DNA of 64,000 bases. It comes from Brachypterus glaber (lineage: Eukaryota > Arthropoda > Insecta > Coleoptera > Kateretidae). The stretch covers positions 95,850,988 to 95,914,987 of the forward strand of contig OY294045.1 in NCBI GenBank assembly GCA_958510825.1, written 5' to 3'. Positions within the stretch are counted from its first letter, which is position 1, and each line of letters opens with the position of its first letter. This document shows positions 30,094 through 40,437 of this stretch, in pieces. The translations under genes and the position numbers were made by a program. Under the pieces are notes generated by a model, which saw only the letters and a list, made by a program, of their open reading frames with translations, was not told the origin of the DNA and ran no database searches.

Positions 30094-30260
30094 TCTTAGC
30101 CAGCCGTTGCTAAAATTTAACAGCGATTAAACCAAAGTTATTTTTTGCTGAAATTTAACTGCGATTAAACTTAAACTGTACTATTTATATACTTTAAATG
30201 GAGTTGATTCGTTTTTTCAATAAAGTTTTTCTATTTAGCAAATATTTATTTGCTAAATTA

Positions 30261-31049
30261 TAGTCGAGGGGTGTCTCACCTTTGACAATACATGTACGCT
30301 TTAGCTGACATTACCTCGACATTACTTAACAGTACAGGACATTACCTGACATTACTTGACATTACATGACTTTACTTGACATTACAAGACATTACTTGAC
30401 ATTACAAGACATTACTTGACATTACTCGACATTACAGACATTATATCCTAGTGCGCATGTGCGTAGACATTATCTACTATTTACGCCTGCGCGTAGTCAT
30501 TGTGTGCGTGAAAAATTCTACGCAAAAGGGGGAGGTTAGTCCTGAAAAATGAAATGGTATGGGTGTTTTTTATTTCTATAGTATTAAGTACATGTTCGTT
30601 AAACATAAACTTAAACTTAAAAAACGATTTTTTTTTAGTTATCAAAAATCATACAAGTAGTTTTTTCCCAGTGCAAAAAAGTACCACCAGTGGACCACTA
30701 GTAATGGTGTATAAGTAAAAAAATCAACCATTCATTCAAATAAAATACTGCGGCCAACTAAAAAATACTTACCACTACATATGTTCATTTTTTAAGGGTC
30801 CCGAACCCTGGGTCCATAACGAAATACTGAACCCGTATAGGATCGCTCGGTTTTCCGTCCGTCTGTCACAGCCGGACGGGATACTCTTGTTAGGGGCATA
30901 TTTAATTTTATTATTTATTACTTGACATTAACTTGACATTACCTTGACATTACCTTGACATTACCTTGACATTACTCGACATTACGACATTATTTTGCAT
31001 TTTTGACAATACATGTACACATTTTGGCCAGTGAGACACCCCTCGCCTA
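30261..31049. mobile_element. Motif-array TIR element, CGAGGGGTGTCTCAC ends, TTGACATTAC body
   Basis: CGAGGGGTGTCTCAC (30265) and GTGAGACACCCCTCG (ending 31045) are inverted, with TAG/CTA outside. About a dozen direct TTGACATTAC decamers follow the left end (30307-30450) and about seven precede the right end (30920-30990). TTGACAATACATGTAC stands near both ends. The ~450-base centre carries unrelated sequence. No ORF. Confidence 0.7.
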
Positions 31050-31084
31050 AAACTAATTAATAATTAAATATGAATATATCGACA

Positions 31085-31340
31085 CTAAATCAAATTTGGT
31101 ATAAAGGGACACAATGACTAACAAAAATCGACAAAACCAAAAAACAAGATGGCCGACCTGTATATTGCCATAACTTTTGAACGGGAGGTCGTAGAAACTT
31201 GAAATTTGGTATGTAGGAACACAATGAAAAAGAAATATCAACAAAATCAAAAAACAAGATGGCCGACCTGTCATTGCAATAACTTTTGAACGGGAGGTCG
31301 TAGCAAATTGAAGTTTGGTATGCAAGTACTTGTTAACAAT
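31085..31340 (+). repeat. 110-bp tandem repeat, about 2.3 copies
   Basis: ACAAGATGGCCGACCTGT occurs at 31144 and again at 31254. Each unit also has ACTTTTGAACGGGAGGTCGT and TTGGTATG. It is followed by an A/T homopolymer-rich stretch to 31500. Confidence 0.8.
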
Positions 31341-31558
31341 AAAAAACCGACAAAACAATAAAAATTACATATACGCCTTATTAAAAAATTATTTCCAAGT
31401 GCAAAAAAAAAAATAAAAAAAAATAAAAAAAATTTTAAAAAATTTAAAAAAATATCAAAATTAAAAAAAAAATTATATTTTGGAACCAAGTGAAAACACG
31501 GATTTACTAAATTGCTAAATTATAGTTTATTCGTTCTATTTTTTTTGCAATTATTTTA

Positions 31559-32417
31559 GTCCAGTCAAAAACGAGAAAATCCAGTGTTAAATTGCAATAA
31601 ATGTATATATTTTAAAGGGTAGTAGTGGATGGTAACAGAACACTCCTGTTAGTTTTTCACCGGGTGATTTGCGTAAGGGGGGTCCGCTATCTTGAATTTT
31701 AGGGGTGAGTGCGGTTATCTCGCTATGCATCTTACGATAAAAATGTATATAACCAATTTTACTAAGGAGAAAATTTCCAACAATATTTTTTTATATCAAT
31801 AACAATCCAGTTATAAATATTCAAAAATGGCCATGTTGGGGGTAAATTTTTTTCGATTTTTCAGCCAAATTATTCATCGGAGGATAATCTTTATGAGCAA
31901 ACTTGTAGCTCTTGAAAAGTTTTACTTATTATGCATTTTAATAGGTATTTTGTTACGGTTACAGTGGGCGCTGAAAATAGAGTGGCGCCCTCTGTAACCG
32001 TACCAAAGTACCTGTGAAAATTTGTAATATATGAAACTTATAGAGAATTTCAAGAGATACAAGTTTTCTTATAACCACTTTTATCGTCCGATAAATAATT
32101 TGGCTGAAAAATGGAAAAAACCAATTTCACCTCCAACATAGCTAGTTTTGAATTAACTCGATTGTTATTAATATATTAAAAAAATGATCCAAACAAAAAT
32201 TGTTGGAAATTTTCTCCTTAACCAAAATGGTTATGTGCATTTTTATTGTAAGATGCATATTAAGCAAATCACTTCCTAAATCCAAGATAGCGGACACCGC
32301 TTACGCAAATCACCCGGTGAAAAATTAACAGGAGTGTTCTGTTACCATCCAATACTACTCTTTAAAATATCAGCCCGTGCACATTTATTGCAATTGATAT
32401 TTATTATTTGACTGGAC
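31559..32417. mobile_element. Palindromic MITE, GTCCAGTCAAA ends
   Basis: TA-GTCCAGTCAAA at the left and TTTGACTGGAC-TA at the right. The arms (e.g. AACAGAACACTCCTGTTAGT and TCACCGGGTGATTTGCGTAA with their reverses at 32290-32345) pair for ~370 bases, with a centre near 31985 (GGTTACAGTGGGCG / CCTCTGTAACCG). Non-coding. Confidence 0.75.
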
Positions 32418-32752
32418 TATTTGCTTAGAATTGAATATTTTCCACTTAATAATTCAAGATAAAAGTCTCTAACATTCTGTGAGCAAAAATTTCTAAAAAA
32501 ACTACCCGCGGCCAAATTCATTTTTAACCTATGACTATCCCACTGTGCTCCGTATCGCTGCTATCGGTAACATGGCTTACTGTCATGAAATATGAGGGTG
32601 TTCTAATTTCGTGCAGGAAAATCTAGCTCGACTGTATAGTAAATCAACCGTTTTCAACAGAATAAACCCGCTTTCGGACGCAATGTATGTTCATTCTAGA
32701 AAATGTTCTATATTTATCTTTGTGTAGGTTGATAAATTTGTACCTATTGTAG

Positions 32753-32911
32753 TTCTGACTGGCGCCCATTGCCTTTTTCAGTTAATTAATAATTGAAATT
32801 TGCCAAAGGTCAGTTATTGCGGGTGGTACCCTCTACTACTAGCCCACACAAGTCCTGGACGTAGGGGAAGCTTAATTAGCTAGATTAGTAAGAGATTAAA
32901 CAAACATGTAA
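32753..32911 (+). mobile_element. SINE copy, 5'-truncated
   Basis: Begins in the segment just after the B box (ACTGGCGCC) of the SINEs at 50244 and 51472 and continues through CCTCTACTACTAGCCCACAC and AAGTCCTGGACGTAGGGGAA to an A/C-rich end. The tRNA-like head is missing. Confidence 0.7.
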
Positions 32912-33542
32912 TGTAAAGTAATGTTAAACCAGAGGTGGTACGAAGGGGGGCGCCATCACCCAACAACGTTCGAGTTGTAAAAATCCACTTTCGAGCTGGG
33001 AAATAGTTGGGAAAATTGAAAGGGAGAGTTGGGAAATCGGTAGAATAGTAAAATTGATTGGCAGAGTTGAGAAATTAGTAGAGGCAAAGACTTGTTTTTT
33101 TAATTTTCTGTCAGAAAATTTATTATTTGCAAAAATTGGAGCGTACGGTTGGGACGTTCGTTAGAGGCGAATTTAAGTCATTAAAATTGTTCGCTAGAGT
33201 TAATCCTTTTTCTCAGCGGTGAGGACTTTACTTACGTTTTTGTTTTTGATAAAAAATCCCTTTTAAACTTTTCAAAAAATAAAATAAATTAAGATAAGTC
33301 TGATAAATCCCAAATTTTCACTAAAAATTACATTAGTTAAAAGAAATATTATACTAATTTTGAAAAAATCCATTTAGAAACAAAAAAGTTATAGGGACCG
33401 AGAAAAATGAAATATGCGATGGGTGCAACAAGACCAATTGGCTTGATTGGCCAATCAAGCCATCCAAGGGTTGGTTTTTTATTTGTGGCCCTAAACCCTA
33501 CCCAGTAAACCGAAAATCAAAACTCCCTGAATTATTTCCAGG
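32912..33542. other. No gene; degenerate GTTGGGAAA repeats
   Basis: 32985-33200 repeats AGTTGGGAAATCGGTAGA-like pieces, similar to 29695-29825 and 15595-15640. The remainder is AT-rich without recognisable features. Confidence 0.4.
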
Positions 33543-33694
33543 TAAAGGCATATCCACAGGCTCGCATAACAACATACTACATAAAAATGCGATGCCGTGA
33601 TTGGCTTGATGTGCCGCCATGTATGTTGTAAGCCAATCACGGTACCGCATTCTTATGTTTTCTGTTCTTATGCAAGCTTCTGGATAGGCCTTAA
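33543..33694. mobile_element. Short palindromic MITE (GGCATATCCA ends), copy 2
   Basis: AAAGGCATATCCACAGGCTC at the left and AAGCTTCTGGATAGGCCTT at the right. Includes the internal inverted pair CCGTGATTGGCTTG and TAAGCCAATCACGG. TAA triplets flank it. Confidence 0.7.
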
Positions 33695-33822
33695 AGCCTC
33701 TTTTATTGACCTGAAGACTGGACTATAACTGAAAATACGCCGGGTACTGTTTATTAGTCAGTGGAGCTCTCTACAACTAGAATTATGAAACAAAAGACGT
33801 CTACCCTATCTCTATCTCATTT

Positions 33823-33914
33823 GTGCTACACTTTCCAGCCAACCAAATAAATACTGTATTTGTTTTTCATACAACAAATACAGTATTTATTTGGTTGGCC
33901 GGAAAGTGTAGCAC
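33823..33914. repeat. Near-perfect 42-bp-arm hairpin
   Basis: GTGCTACACTTTCC...AAATACTGTATTTGTT pairs with its reverse complement after a loop of about eight bases. A decayed second hairpin of the same sequence follows at 34015-34095. The arms are too long and too even for a usual microRNA precursor; a tiny foldback MITE is more likely. Confidence 0.6.
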
Positions 33915-34494
33915 TGAGCGGCACGAACGAACATAGCTAATGTGAATCTGTAGAATAAGATAATTCTACTAAAATTTAGATGGCGCCAGTAATTTCTTTA
34001 ATAAAAATAATATAGTTACACTTTTCGCCCGGCCAAGTAAATATTGTATTTGTTCAACAAAGAACAAATACAGAATTTGTTTGGTTGGGTGGAAGTGGGA
34101 GTGTATGTATGTCTTCTATCCTTTTTGGGTAGAATTTTTGTCCCTGTCTAATCTAACAGGAGAAATCGCCATTCAGCCAAACCTATTTATGTGTATGTAT
34201 TTTTAAGCCCCGTGTTCTTTAATGAAGAAAAATACCTATAGGATAGGTAGCGATAACAGACCCCCTTTTCCTTTAATGCCTTTTTCCTTCCGAATTATTT
34301 ATAAGCCTATAAAAGTAATAGCATTATAAGCACGCCCGAAAATTTGATTATAGTCTTCACGGCATCTGGTCCTTAAAGAGTATTATATGAAGGTCAAACA
34401 TTACCGTGGATCCAAATTTTTTATATAGAAATGCTTTTTATAGAATTTTGAACAAATTTTATTTTTGTCCGTTATAAATCTTGTCATGTATACA

Positions 34495-35300
34495 CGAGGG
34501 GCTGACCGCGAGGAAATTATTTGTACAAGCCAAAGGAACTCAGGAGAAGAACTCTGTAGGAACTCAGGAGGAACTCCGAGGAACTCCGGAGGAACTCCGA
34601 AGGAACTCTTAAGAAGTCAAAAACAATTATTACACTGGCCTACAAAAAAAATTTTTTGGTTTGGTGCAGCTCTGTTCACATCTGTAGTCGGTAAGGTAGG
34701 TAGTATGAACTACATTGCTGCTACTAGATGTCAGCTGACAGCTCTGGTTTACCTACGATTCTTATTTTAACTTTTTTCCGGTTTTATTCGAAATCAGTCA
34801 ATATTATAACGACTTTTATGACAATAATCGTATAAATTTAGTATGGCAAGTAAGTCGAGATGTTGCATTAACGATCCTGATATGTTTTGTTACATATGTG
34901 GTGAGTATATAATGAAAGATCAACGGAAACCGATTAATGACACGGTAATTCGCTTGTATTCTGCATACTTTGGTATTGAAATTGGCAATCAAGATAAGAG
35001 CTGATATGAAAAAAGTGACTAGTTTTCTCGTATCAGCTCACAAAATATACCCAAAATCAGGTCTAAAATCTTAGGCACCAAAATGAGTGTAGGCCAGTGT
35101 TATTTATTACCCATGCGCATTAACGTTTTTATTTTCAAACTAGATGAGCCGTTACAAACACCTTACCACATTATAAATATTGGCATATAGCTCGGGTGAG
35201 CCCCCCCTGGCATTTTTCAAGTCACCTGCTTTTGGGCACCAATTTTTTTTTGCAGGGGCGCCATGTTTGGTAGAAACCATCAGGGACAAAGCCCTCGGCA
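34495..35300 (+). mobile_element. hAT-like element of the CGAGGGGCTGACCGC family, left end only
   Basis: CGAGGGGCTGACCGC at 34495 is the same terminus as at 39474. It is followed by a GGAACTC/CCGAGG array (34530-34615). A short zinc-finger-like ORF (34843-35004) lies inside. 35240-35295 has GGGGCGCCATGTTTGGTAGA...GTCAGGGACAAAGC-type sequence shared with 39600-39930 and 58110-58250. No matching right terminus was found, so the end is approximate. Confidence 0.5.
34843..35004 (+). CDS. Zinc-finger-like N-terminal fragment (FCYICGEY)
   Basis: ATG to TGA, 53 codons: CCINDPDMFCYICGEYIM, then QRKPINDTVIRLYSAYFGI and GNQDKS. This strongly resembles the N-terminal C-x2-C segment (FCYICG...QR..I...V...Y..YF...GDQDK) of a repeated family of uncharacterised insect proteins that I recall as transposon-associated. 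In those the sequence continues after GDQDK with a second Cys pair. Here a stop follows at once, so it is truncated or a first exon. Function unknown. Confidence 0.5.
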   Translation: MASKSRCCINDPDMFCYICGEYIMKDQRKPINDTVIRLYSAYFGIEIGNQDKS

Positions 35301-35612
35301 AGATGTTCAGGAAACCTGGCTCGAAGGACCATGTTTAAAAGCAGCTGGAGGCAGCTTGGGAGCTGGACTTTAACTGTGACTCACTCAACCCCCAGCCTCA
35401 GAGGTTTGTAGATAGACTTAACTTCAAAGTGAGTCAAAGGTGTTAAAAGAAAGAATGATCATAGATGAATGATATTTTATTTGAATAGAATTTGGTTTAT
35501 ATACAATTTAGAACTTAAGTGTTTTATTAATCAGCACGATTAACATAGACTATGTTTTATGTTTTAATATTGCTGTTCCTTGTAACCAAATTCTTCTTTT
35601 TTTATACAAATA

Positions 35613-36345
35613 CAGGGTGATCCATAACTGGAATGCCAAAATTTAAGAGGTGATTCTAGATCCAAAAATATAAAAAAAGTTCCTATAAAGGTTGGTCCGG
35701 AAATGAGCCCTAAGGGATCTAGGGCCCTTTAAAATTGTAATAAAAATAAGGTTTTTAATTAATAACTCGGGTACCGTTTAAGCTAGAGCGGCGAGCTTTT
35801 GCATGTACACTAGTATTAATAAGGGCAATAAGTTTATGTTAATTTATTTTTTTAATTTATCCAGAGGAGTGCCCAGACGGACAAAATATATGAGGCTTAA
35901 AACATTTTTGCCCCAAACTTTTCTATGTGTATGTTTTTTGGATTTGTTGTAAAAAATATAGATTTCTAGAGTAAAAATACATATAAAATATCATATAGTG
36001 TAACACTGTAGGAGCAACCGTTATCAAAAAAAAATGCAATTAAGAGGAAGTAACATTTTGTGCCACCAAAAACGTTACTTTTTAAAAGGCTATTACTCCT
36101 TTAATATTAAATTTAGGTGTTTTGGTGTATAATACTTTTTTGCTCAGTTTTAAATGAAGAATCATCCTGCAGCATTAAAATTTTATTGGTGCTTTTTTTT
36201 TGTTCCCCATTCAATACGTCATCTTCGAAGGGCCGTAGCTCCCTTAGGGCTCATTTCCGGACCAACCTTTATAGAAACTTTTTTTCATATTTTTGGATGT
36301 AGAATCACCTCTTAAATTTCGGTAAGCGAGTTCTGGAACAGGCTG
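35613..36345. mobile_element. Palindromic mariner-type MITE, family B
   Basis: CAGGGTGATCCATAACTGGAA at the left, GTTCTGGAACAGGCTG at the right, TA outside. Arms share AAATGAGCCCTAAGGGA and GGTTGGTCCGGA with their reverses. The internal order (GGTGATTCTA..., AACTCGGGTACCGTTTAAG) parallels family A at 12784, so A and B appear to be distant relatives. Confidence 0.7.
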
Positions 36346-36970
36346 TATGTATATATTAAATAATGCCTGTTCAGGTTTTCTGAACAACCCCTATACAACA
36401 ATTTTCAAACAGACCGATTGACTGACAATTTTTTTTTGCTCGAAATTGATTTATATCGACTAAAACGTCATAAAACGCAAAAATACGCAAAAAAATTGAA
36501 ATTTTTGCATGAATACAGGGCTTTCCGAAATTTTAAAAATTTGCAAAAGCAATTAAGTTCATCCACGAGCTTAAAAAATAGTTATTTATGGTACTACGTC
36601 AGCCAAGCAGGTTAATTTTCGAGAGGGCAATATCGGTTTACCCATGAGTGCCATACAAGGTTTTATCCAATAAATAGCTTAGGAATTCATATTTTTATTA
36701 AAAATTTTAATGACATTTACAAGAAAATAATTTGACAAGTGACAGTTGAGTGGGTAAAATAAATAATTATCCACTCAATAAAGTAAAAGCTACGCGGGGG
36801 TTATTATTGAGTTTATCTATTTAAAATTAAGCTGATAATTGTCTTATTATCTGTATGTATTGGATAAATTATATTTTGGTACCTATATCAAGAAAAAACG
36901 CAAACTATCCTTTTTGAAGAGTTAACTATGGATTGCGAAGCATTACATATCTTTACGGCTTGTTTTCCTT
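36346..36970. other. No gene recognised
   Basis: AT-rich sequence. The ORF at 36418-36615 has biased composition and no recognisable motif. Confidence 0.4.
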
Positions 36971-37120
36971 TAGGGCATATCCACAGTCTTGGATAAGAAC
37001 GTAATACATAAAATGCGATGCCGTGAGGGGCTTGAGGTGCCGCCATGTTTCTTGTAATCCAATCACGGCATCCCATTCTTATGTTTTATGTTCTTATGCA
37101 ATCTTCTGAATAGGCCTTTA
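36971..37120. mobile_element. Short palindromic MITE (GGGCATATCCA ends), copy 3
   Basis: TAGGGCATATCCACAGTC at the left, TTCTGAATAGGCCTTTA at the right, same internal order as copies 1 and 2. Confidence 0.65.
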
Positions 37121-37291
37121 GAAGGCACATTCGTAAAACCCAGTTTAATTTACATTTAGCCTTGAAAGCGCCAGAATTGTTAATACAAAAGTAATTACAA
37201 TAAATTTTATGGCCAGAAGATACTACAGGATGTAAAATTTTGGTATGCCTTAATTTAATTTCTTTCTATTTTAAAAAAGGACTTTACATTT

Positions 37292-37365
37292 CAAGTCCTG
37301 GACTTAGGGGATGCTTAATTAAGTAGAATAGTACGAGGTTAAAAATAAACATAAACAATAATAAA
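37292..37365 (+). mobile_element. SINE 3' fragment
   Basis: AAGTCCTGGACTTAGGGGAT through GTACGAGGTTAAAAATAAAC: the last ~70 bases of the tRNA-derived SINE family. Confidence 0.65.
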
Positions 37366-37444
37366 CATTTATTATACAATTTTTTTGATGGAACGCTGAG
37401 TAACATATTTTTATTTGCTTTGTATAACAAATCAATAGTATTAG

Positions 37445-38100
37445 TACGAAGGCGTAGAAGGGACATAATAATTACTTTTTTAAATGAGATTTAATTCTGT
37501 AATACTAACTCAGAGTAAATATTTAATTCGTTGTTACTAACACCGAATTAAATGCTTTTTCTGCGATAATATTGCAGAATAAATTAATTTTCTCTGTCTT
37601 AGTAACACAGAAGTAAAGAACGATTTAATTATGTGATACTAAGACAGGATTAAATTTTTTCTCTGTGTTACTATCACAGAAATAAATCATTTTCTATTTA
37701 TTCTGTAATACTAATACAGAATTAAATATTTTCTCTGTTACTAACACAGAAATAAATCTTTTTCTCTGTGTTACTATCACAGAGAAAATGATTTAATTCT
37801 GTGATAGTAACACAGAGAAAATGATTTATTTCTCTGTTAGTAACACAGAGAAAATATTTAATTCTGTATTAGTATTACAGAATAAATAGAAAATTATTTA
37901 TTTTTGTGATAGTACACAGAGAAAATATTCAATTCTGTGTTACTAAGACAGAGAAAATGAATTTATTCTGCAATATTATAGCAGAAAAAACATTTAATTC
38001 GGTGTTAGTAACAACGAATTAAATATTTACTCTGAGTTAGTATTACAGAATTAAATCTCATTTAAAAGAGTAATTATTATGTCCCTTCTACGCCTTCGTA
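37445..38100. mobile_element. 656-bp palindrome with TGTTACTATCACA array and TATTAG flanks
   Basis: TACGAAGGCGTAGAAGGGAC at the left end and its exact reverse complement at the right end. Arms of ~325 bases pair around a centre near 37770-37800. The body is a run of about ten units of the type CTCTGTGTTACTATCACAGA. TATTAG flanks both sides (37439-37444 and 38101-38106), a likely 6-bp duplication. Non-coding. Confidence 0.75.
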
Positions 38101-38277
38101 TATTAGCTCTTAATATTTAAAAAATTAAAATAAATCAAATAAAACAAATAAAAATTTTATCTTAATATTAAAACTATTATTATTTATAACATACAATTTA
38201 AATTTTAGATTTTAAGCTTTCACGGCCATTAAGATATAAAGAACTTTCACTTTCGGGTTTAGACCGTGTTAATGGAT

Positions 38278-38337
38278 TTTCACTTTCCGACGTTTCGTCT
38301 CTTACTACTAGAGACATCTTCAGGGATTAATCTGAAA
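38278..38337 (-). ncRNA. Hammerhead-like motif, antisense arm of Penelope copy 3
   Basis: Same elements as 535-594: CTGAAGA, stem II GTCTCT/AGAGAC, GAA, ACGT, C, stem I TCC/GGA and TTTCA/TGAAA. Confidence 0.45.
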
Positions 38338-38420
38338 CTAAGTTTCGAATCAACTTGTGTCACTATTTATGACGAGTTGTGGTTATTCACCCGTGACGAC
38401 CTTTTTCCTATCAAAGACAC

Positions 38421-39179
38421 TCGGTATACAGGAAGAAAACCCACACTGACAGATACCTAAACGCATTTTCACATCACCATCCCTCTCAAAAACGCTCGGT
38501 AGTTAATTCACTTGTTCATAGGGCTTTCATGATTTCAGACAAGAATTCCCTAGACACAGAACTCCTTAAACTAACCAAAGCCTTGACCATGAACGGTTAT
38601 ACCAAAAAAGACATTAATAAGACCATATACAAATACAGAAATCCCAGACCCAAACAACAGGACAATAGTGACAATGACAGACAGACACAAGTTATACTTC
38701 CCTATGTAAGCGGTATCACGGATAAAATAGGTAAACTTTTGAAAAAGTCAAATATTAAGCCTATATTTCGGTCCAACCAAAAATTAGGTCAATGTTTGAC
38801 TTCAACAAAAGACAAAATACCCCTGAGTTCAGAAGGCGTATATAAAATACCCTGCTCCTGTGGTACGGTTTACATAGGTGAAACTAAGAGAAAAATTTCT
38901 ACAAGACTTCAAGAGCATGAGCGCAATATAAGAAAGAAACAAATTTCCTTATCGGCAGTAGCCGAACATGTACATGAAACAGGTCATAAAATCAATTTGT
39001 CTGAAACAAAACAAATATTAACAGAAAACAGAAAAATGCCAAGGAAGATACGGGAATCGATAGAAATCATCAAGCATCCTAACAATATCAATCGGGACAC
39101 TGGTTATCACTTACCTGCAATATGGAAGTCTTTGATAGGAAAAAGGTCGTCACGGGTGAATAACCACAACTCGTCATAA
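38421..39179 (+). CDS. Penelope-like polyprotein C-terminal part (RT end, linker, GIY-YIG)
   Basis: 252 codons plus stop, uninterrupted but lacking the N-terminus. SVYRKPTHTDRYLNAFSHHH is the conserved segment of Penelope RTs downstream of the catalytic Asp motif. The linker (YTKKDINKTIYKYRNPRPKQ) and the GIY-YIG domain follow (GVYKIPCSCGTVYIGE, STRLQEHERN, AEHVHETGHKI). The open frame suggests recent insertion, but without the RT core it cannot act alone. Confidence 0.88.
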   Translation, partial: SVYRKKTHTDRYLNAFSHHHPSQKRSVVNSLVHRAFMISDKNSLDTELLKLTKALTMNGYTKKDINKTIYKYRNPRPKQQDNSDNDRQTQVILPYVSGITDKIGKLLKKSNIKPIFRSNQKLGQCLTSTKDKIPLSSEGVYKIPCSCGTVYIGETKRKISTRLQEHERNIRKKQISLSAVAEHVHETGHKINLSETKQILTENRKMPRKIRESIEIIKHPNNINRDTGYHLPAIWKSLIGKRSSRVNNHNSS

Positions 39180-39208
39180 ATAGTGACACAAGTTGATTCG
39201 AAACTTAG

Positions 39209-39268
39209 TTTCAGATTAATCCCTGAAGATGTCTCTAGTAGTAAGAGACGAAACGTCGGAAAGTGAAA
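39209..39268 (+). ncRNA. Hammerhead-like motif, sense arm of Penelope copy 3
   Basis: Sense counterpart of the motif at 38278-38337. All bases of the proposed core match the other copies, including the extra T before stem II. Confidence 0.45.
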
Positions 39269-39473
39269 ATCTATTAACACGGTCTAAACCCGAAAGTGAA
39301 AGTTCTTTATATACAATTTAAAATTGTAATTTGCTAAAGCTTTTTTTAAACAAATTGTTTTGCATAAATTATTGCATTTGATTGATTGATTGATTTTATT
39401 ATGTAGATATACTTTGAAGCACGGATCTGTGGTTACGGGAAATATTTTTTGAATGTGTGTGCAAGTGGGAGGC

Positions 39474-40247
39474 CGAGGGGCTGACCGCGTCTGAAATTTT
39501 TACAAAGGAGTTCCTTTTTGCAAAGAGTTCCTCTGAGTTCCTTCGGAGTTTCTGGAAGGGGTAATTTTTGGCAAATAAGCCGCTATACAAGCACCCTCAA
39601 AAAAAAGCGGTTTCAACCAAAACTTGGCGCTCCTACAAAAACAGAAGTTGGCGCCCAAAAAATACCTTCATAAAAAAGTTTGTCTCTGACGGTTACTACC
39701 AAACTTAGCGCCCCTTCAAATAAAAAATGGCGCCCAAATTTACCTTCAAGAAAAAAAGCTTTGTCCCTGACGGTTTCTGCCAAACTTGCGCCCCTTCAAA
39801 ACAAAAATTGGCGCCCAAAAAAAAACAGCTTTGTCCCTCTGACGGTTTCTACCAAACTTGGCGCCTCTTGAAAAAAACAGAAATTGGCGCCCCAAAATTA
39901 CCATCAGGAAAAAAAAAGCAAAAAATTGGCGCCCATAGGTAGGATGTTTTGATAAGGTGTTTGTAACGGCTCATATAGTTTGAAAATAAAAACGTTAATC
40001 CTCATGGGTAATAAGTAATAGTTGTTTCTGACCGCGTCTGAAATTTGTATAAAAGAGTTCCTTTTTGCAAAAAGTTCCTCAGAGTTAATTCGGAGTTCCT
40101 CAGAGTTAATTCGGAGTTCCTCCAGAGTTCTTCAGAGTTCCTCCAGAGTTCTTCAGAGTTCCTCGGAGTTCCTCCAGAGTTCTTCAGAGTTCCTCCAGAA
40201 TTCCTCCTCTGGGTTGTACAAAAGATTTCCTAGCGGTCAGCCCTTCG
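39474..40247. mobile_element. hAT-like element, CGAGGGGCTGACCGC ends, 8-bp duplication TGGGAGGC
   Basis: CGAGGGGCTGACCGC at 39474 and GCGGTCAGCCCTTCG ending at 40247 are inverted, flanked by identical octamers TGGGAGGC (39466-39473, 40248-40255). The body has two arrays: GAGTTCC/TTCGGAG units near both ends (up to 40205), and 4-5 units of a ~58-bp repeat with TTGGCGCC, GACGGTTTCTACCAAACTTG and AAAAAAGCTTTGTCCC (39600-39930). The ORFs over it merely read the repeats. Confidence 0.85.
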
Positions 40248-40437
40248 TGGGAGGCCCGTTGCAGGCACGTACGCCTTATAAGGCTTTTGACGGAAAGCAG
40301 AGAGTGCTTATGATGTGCTGTTATGTTTTACTGTAACAACTTGTAATTAATAACAAATGTTGTCTGGGGTTCCAAAGAGGCAAAAACGTTTAGTATTTAC
40401 CACGATAACGAATTCTCAGTGTACAGAAACCTGAAAC

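Larger units (their letters stand above)
38203..39310. mobile_element. Penelope-like element copy 3, foldback, longest sense arm
   Basis: A 12-bp duplication ATACAATTTAAA lies at 38191-38202 and 39311-39322. The antisense left arm covers 38203 to about 38419 (3' end and last ~20 codons). The sense arm starts at about 38420 within the RT and runs to the 3' end. Left and right arms both carry the hammerhead-like motif (38278-38337 minus, 39209-39268 plus). Confidence 0.9.

Noticed and set aside
33823..33914. microRNA precursor
   Set aside because: Arms are ~42 bp and nearly perfect, and a second decayed copy follows; a tiny foldback MITE fits better.
39680..40336. ORFs with repeated Ser/Glu/Leu patterns
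   Set aside because: They translate tandem arrays inside an hAT-like element and have no independent support.
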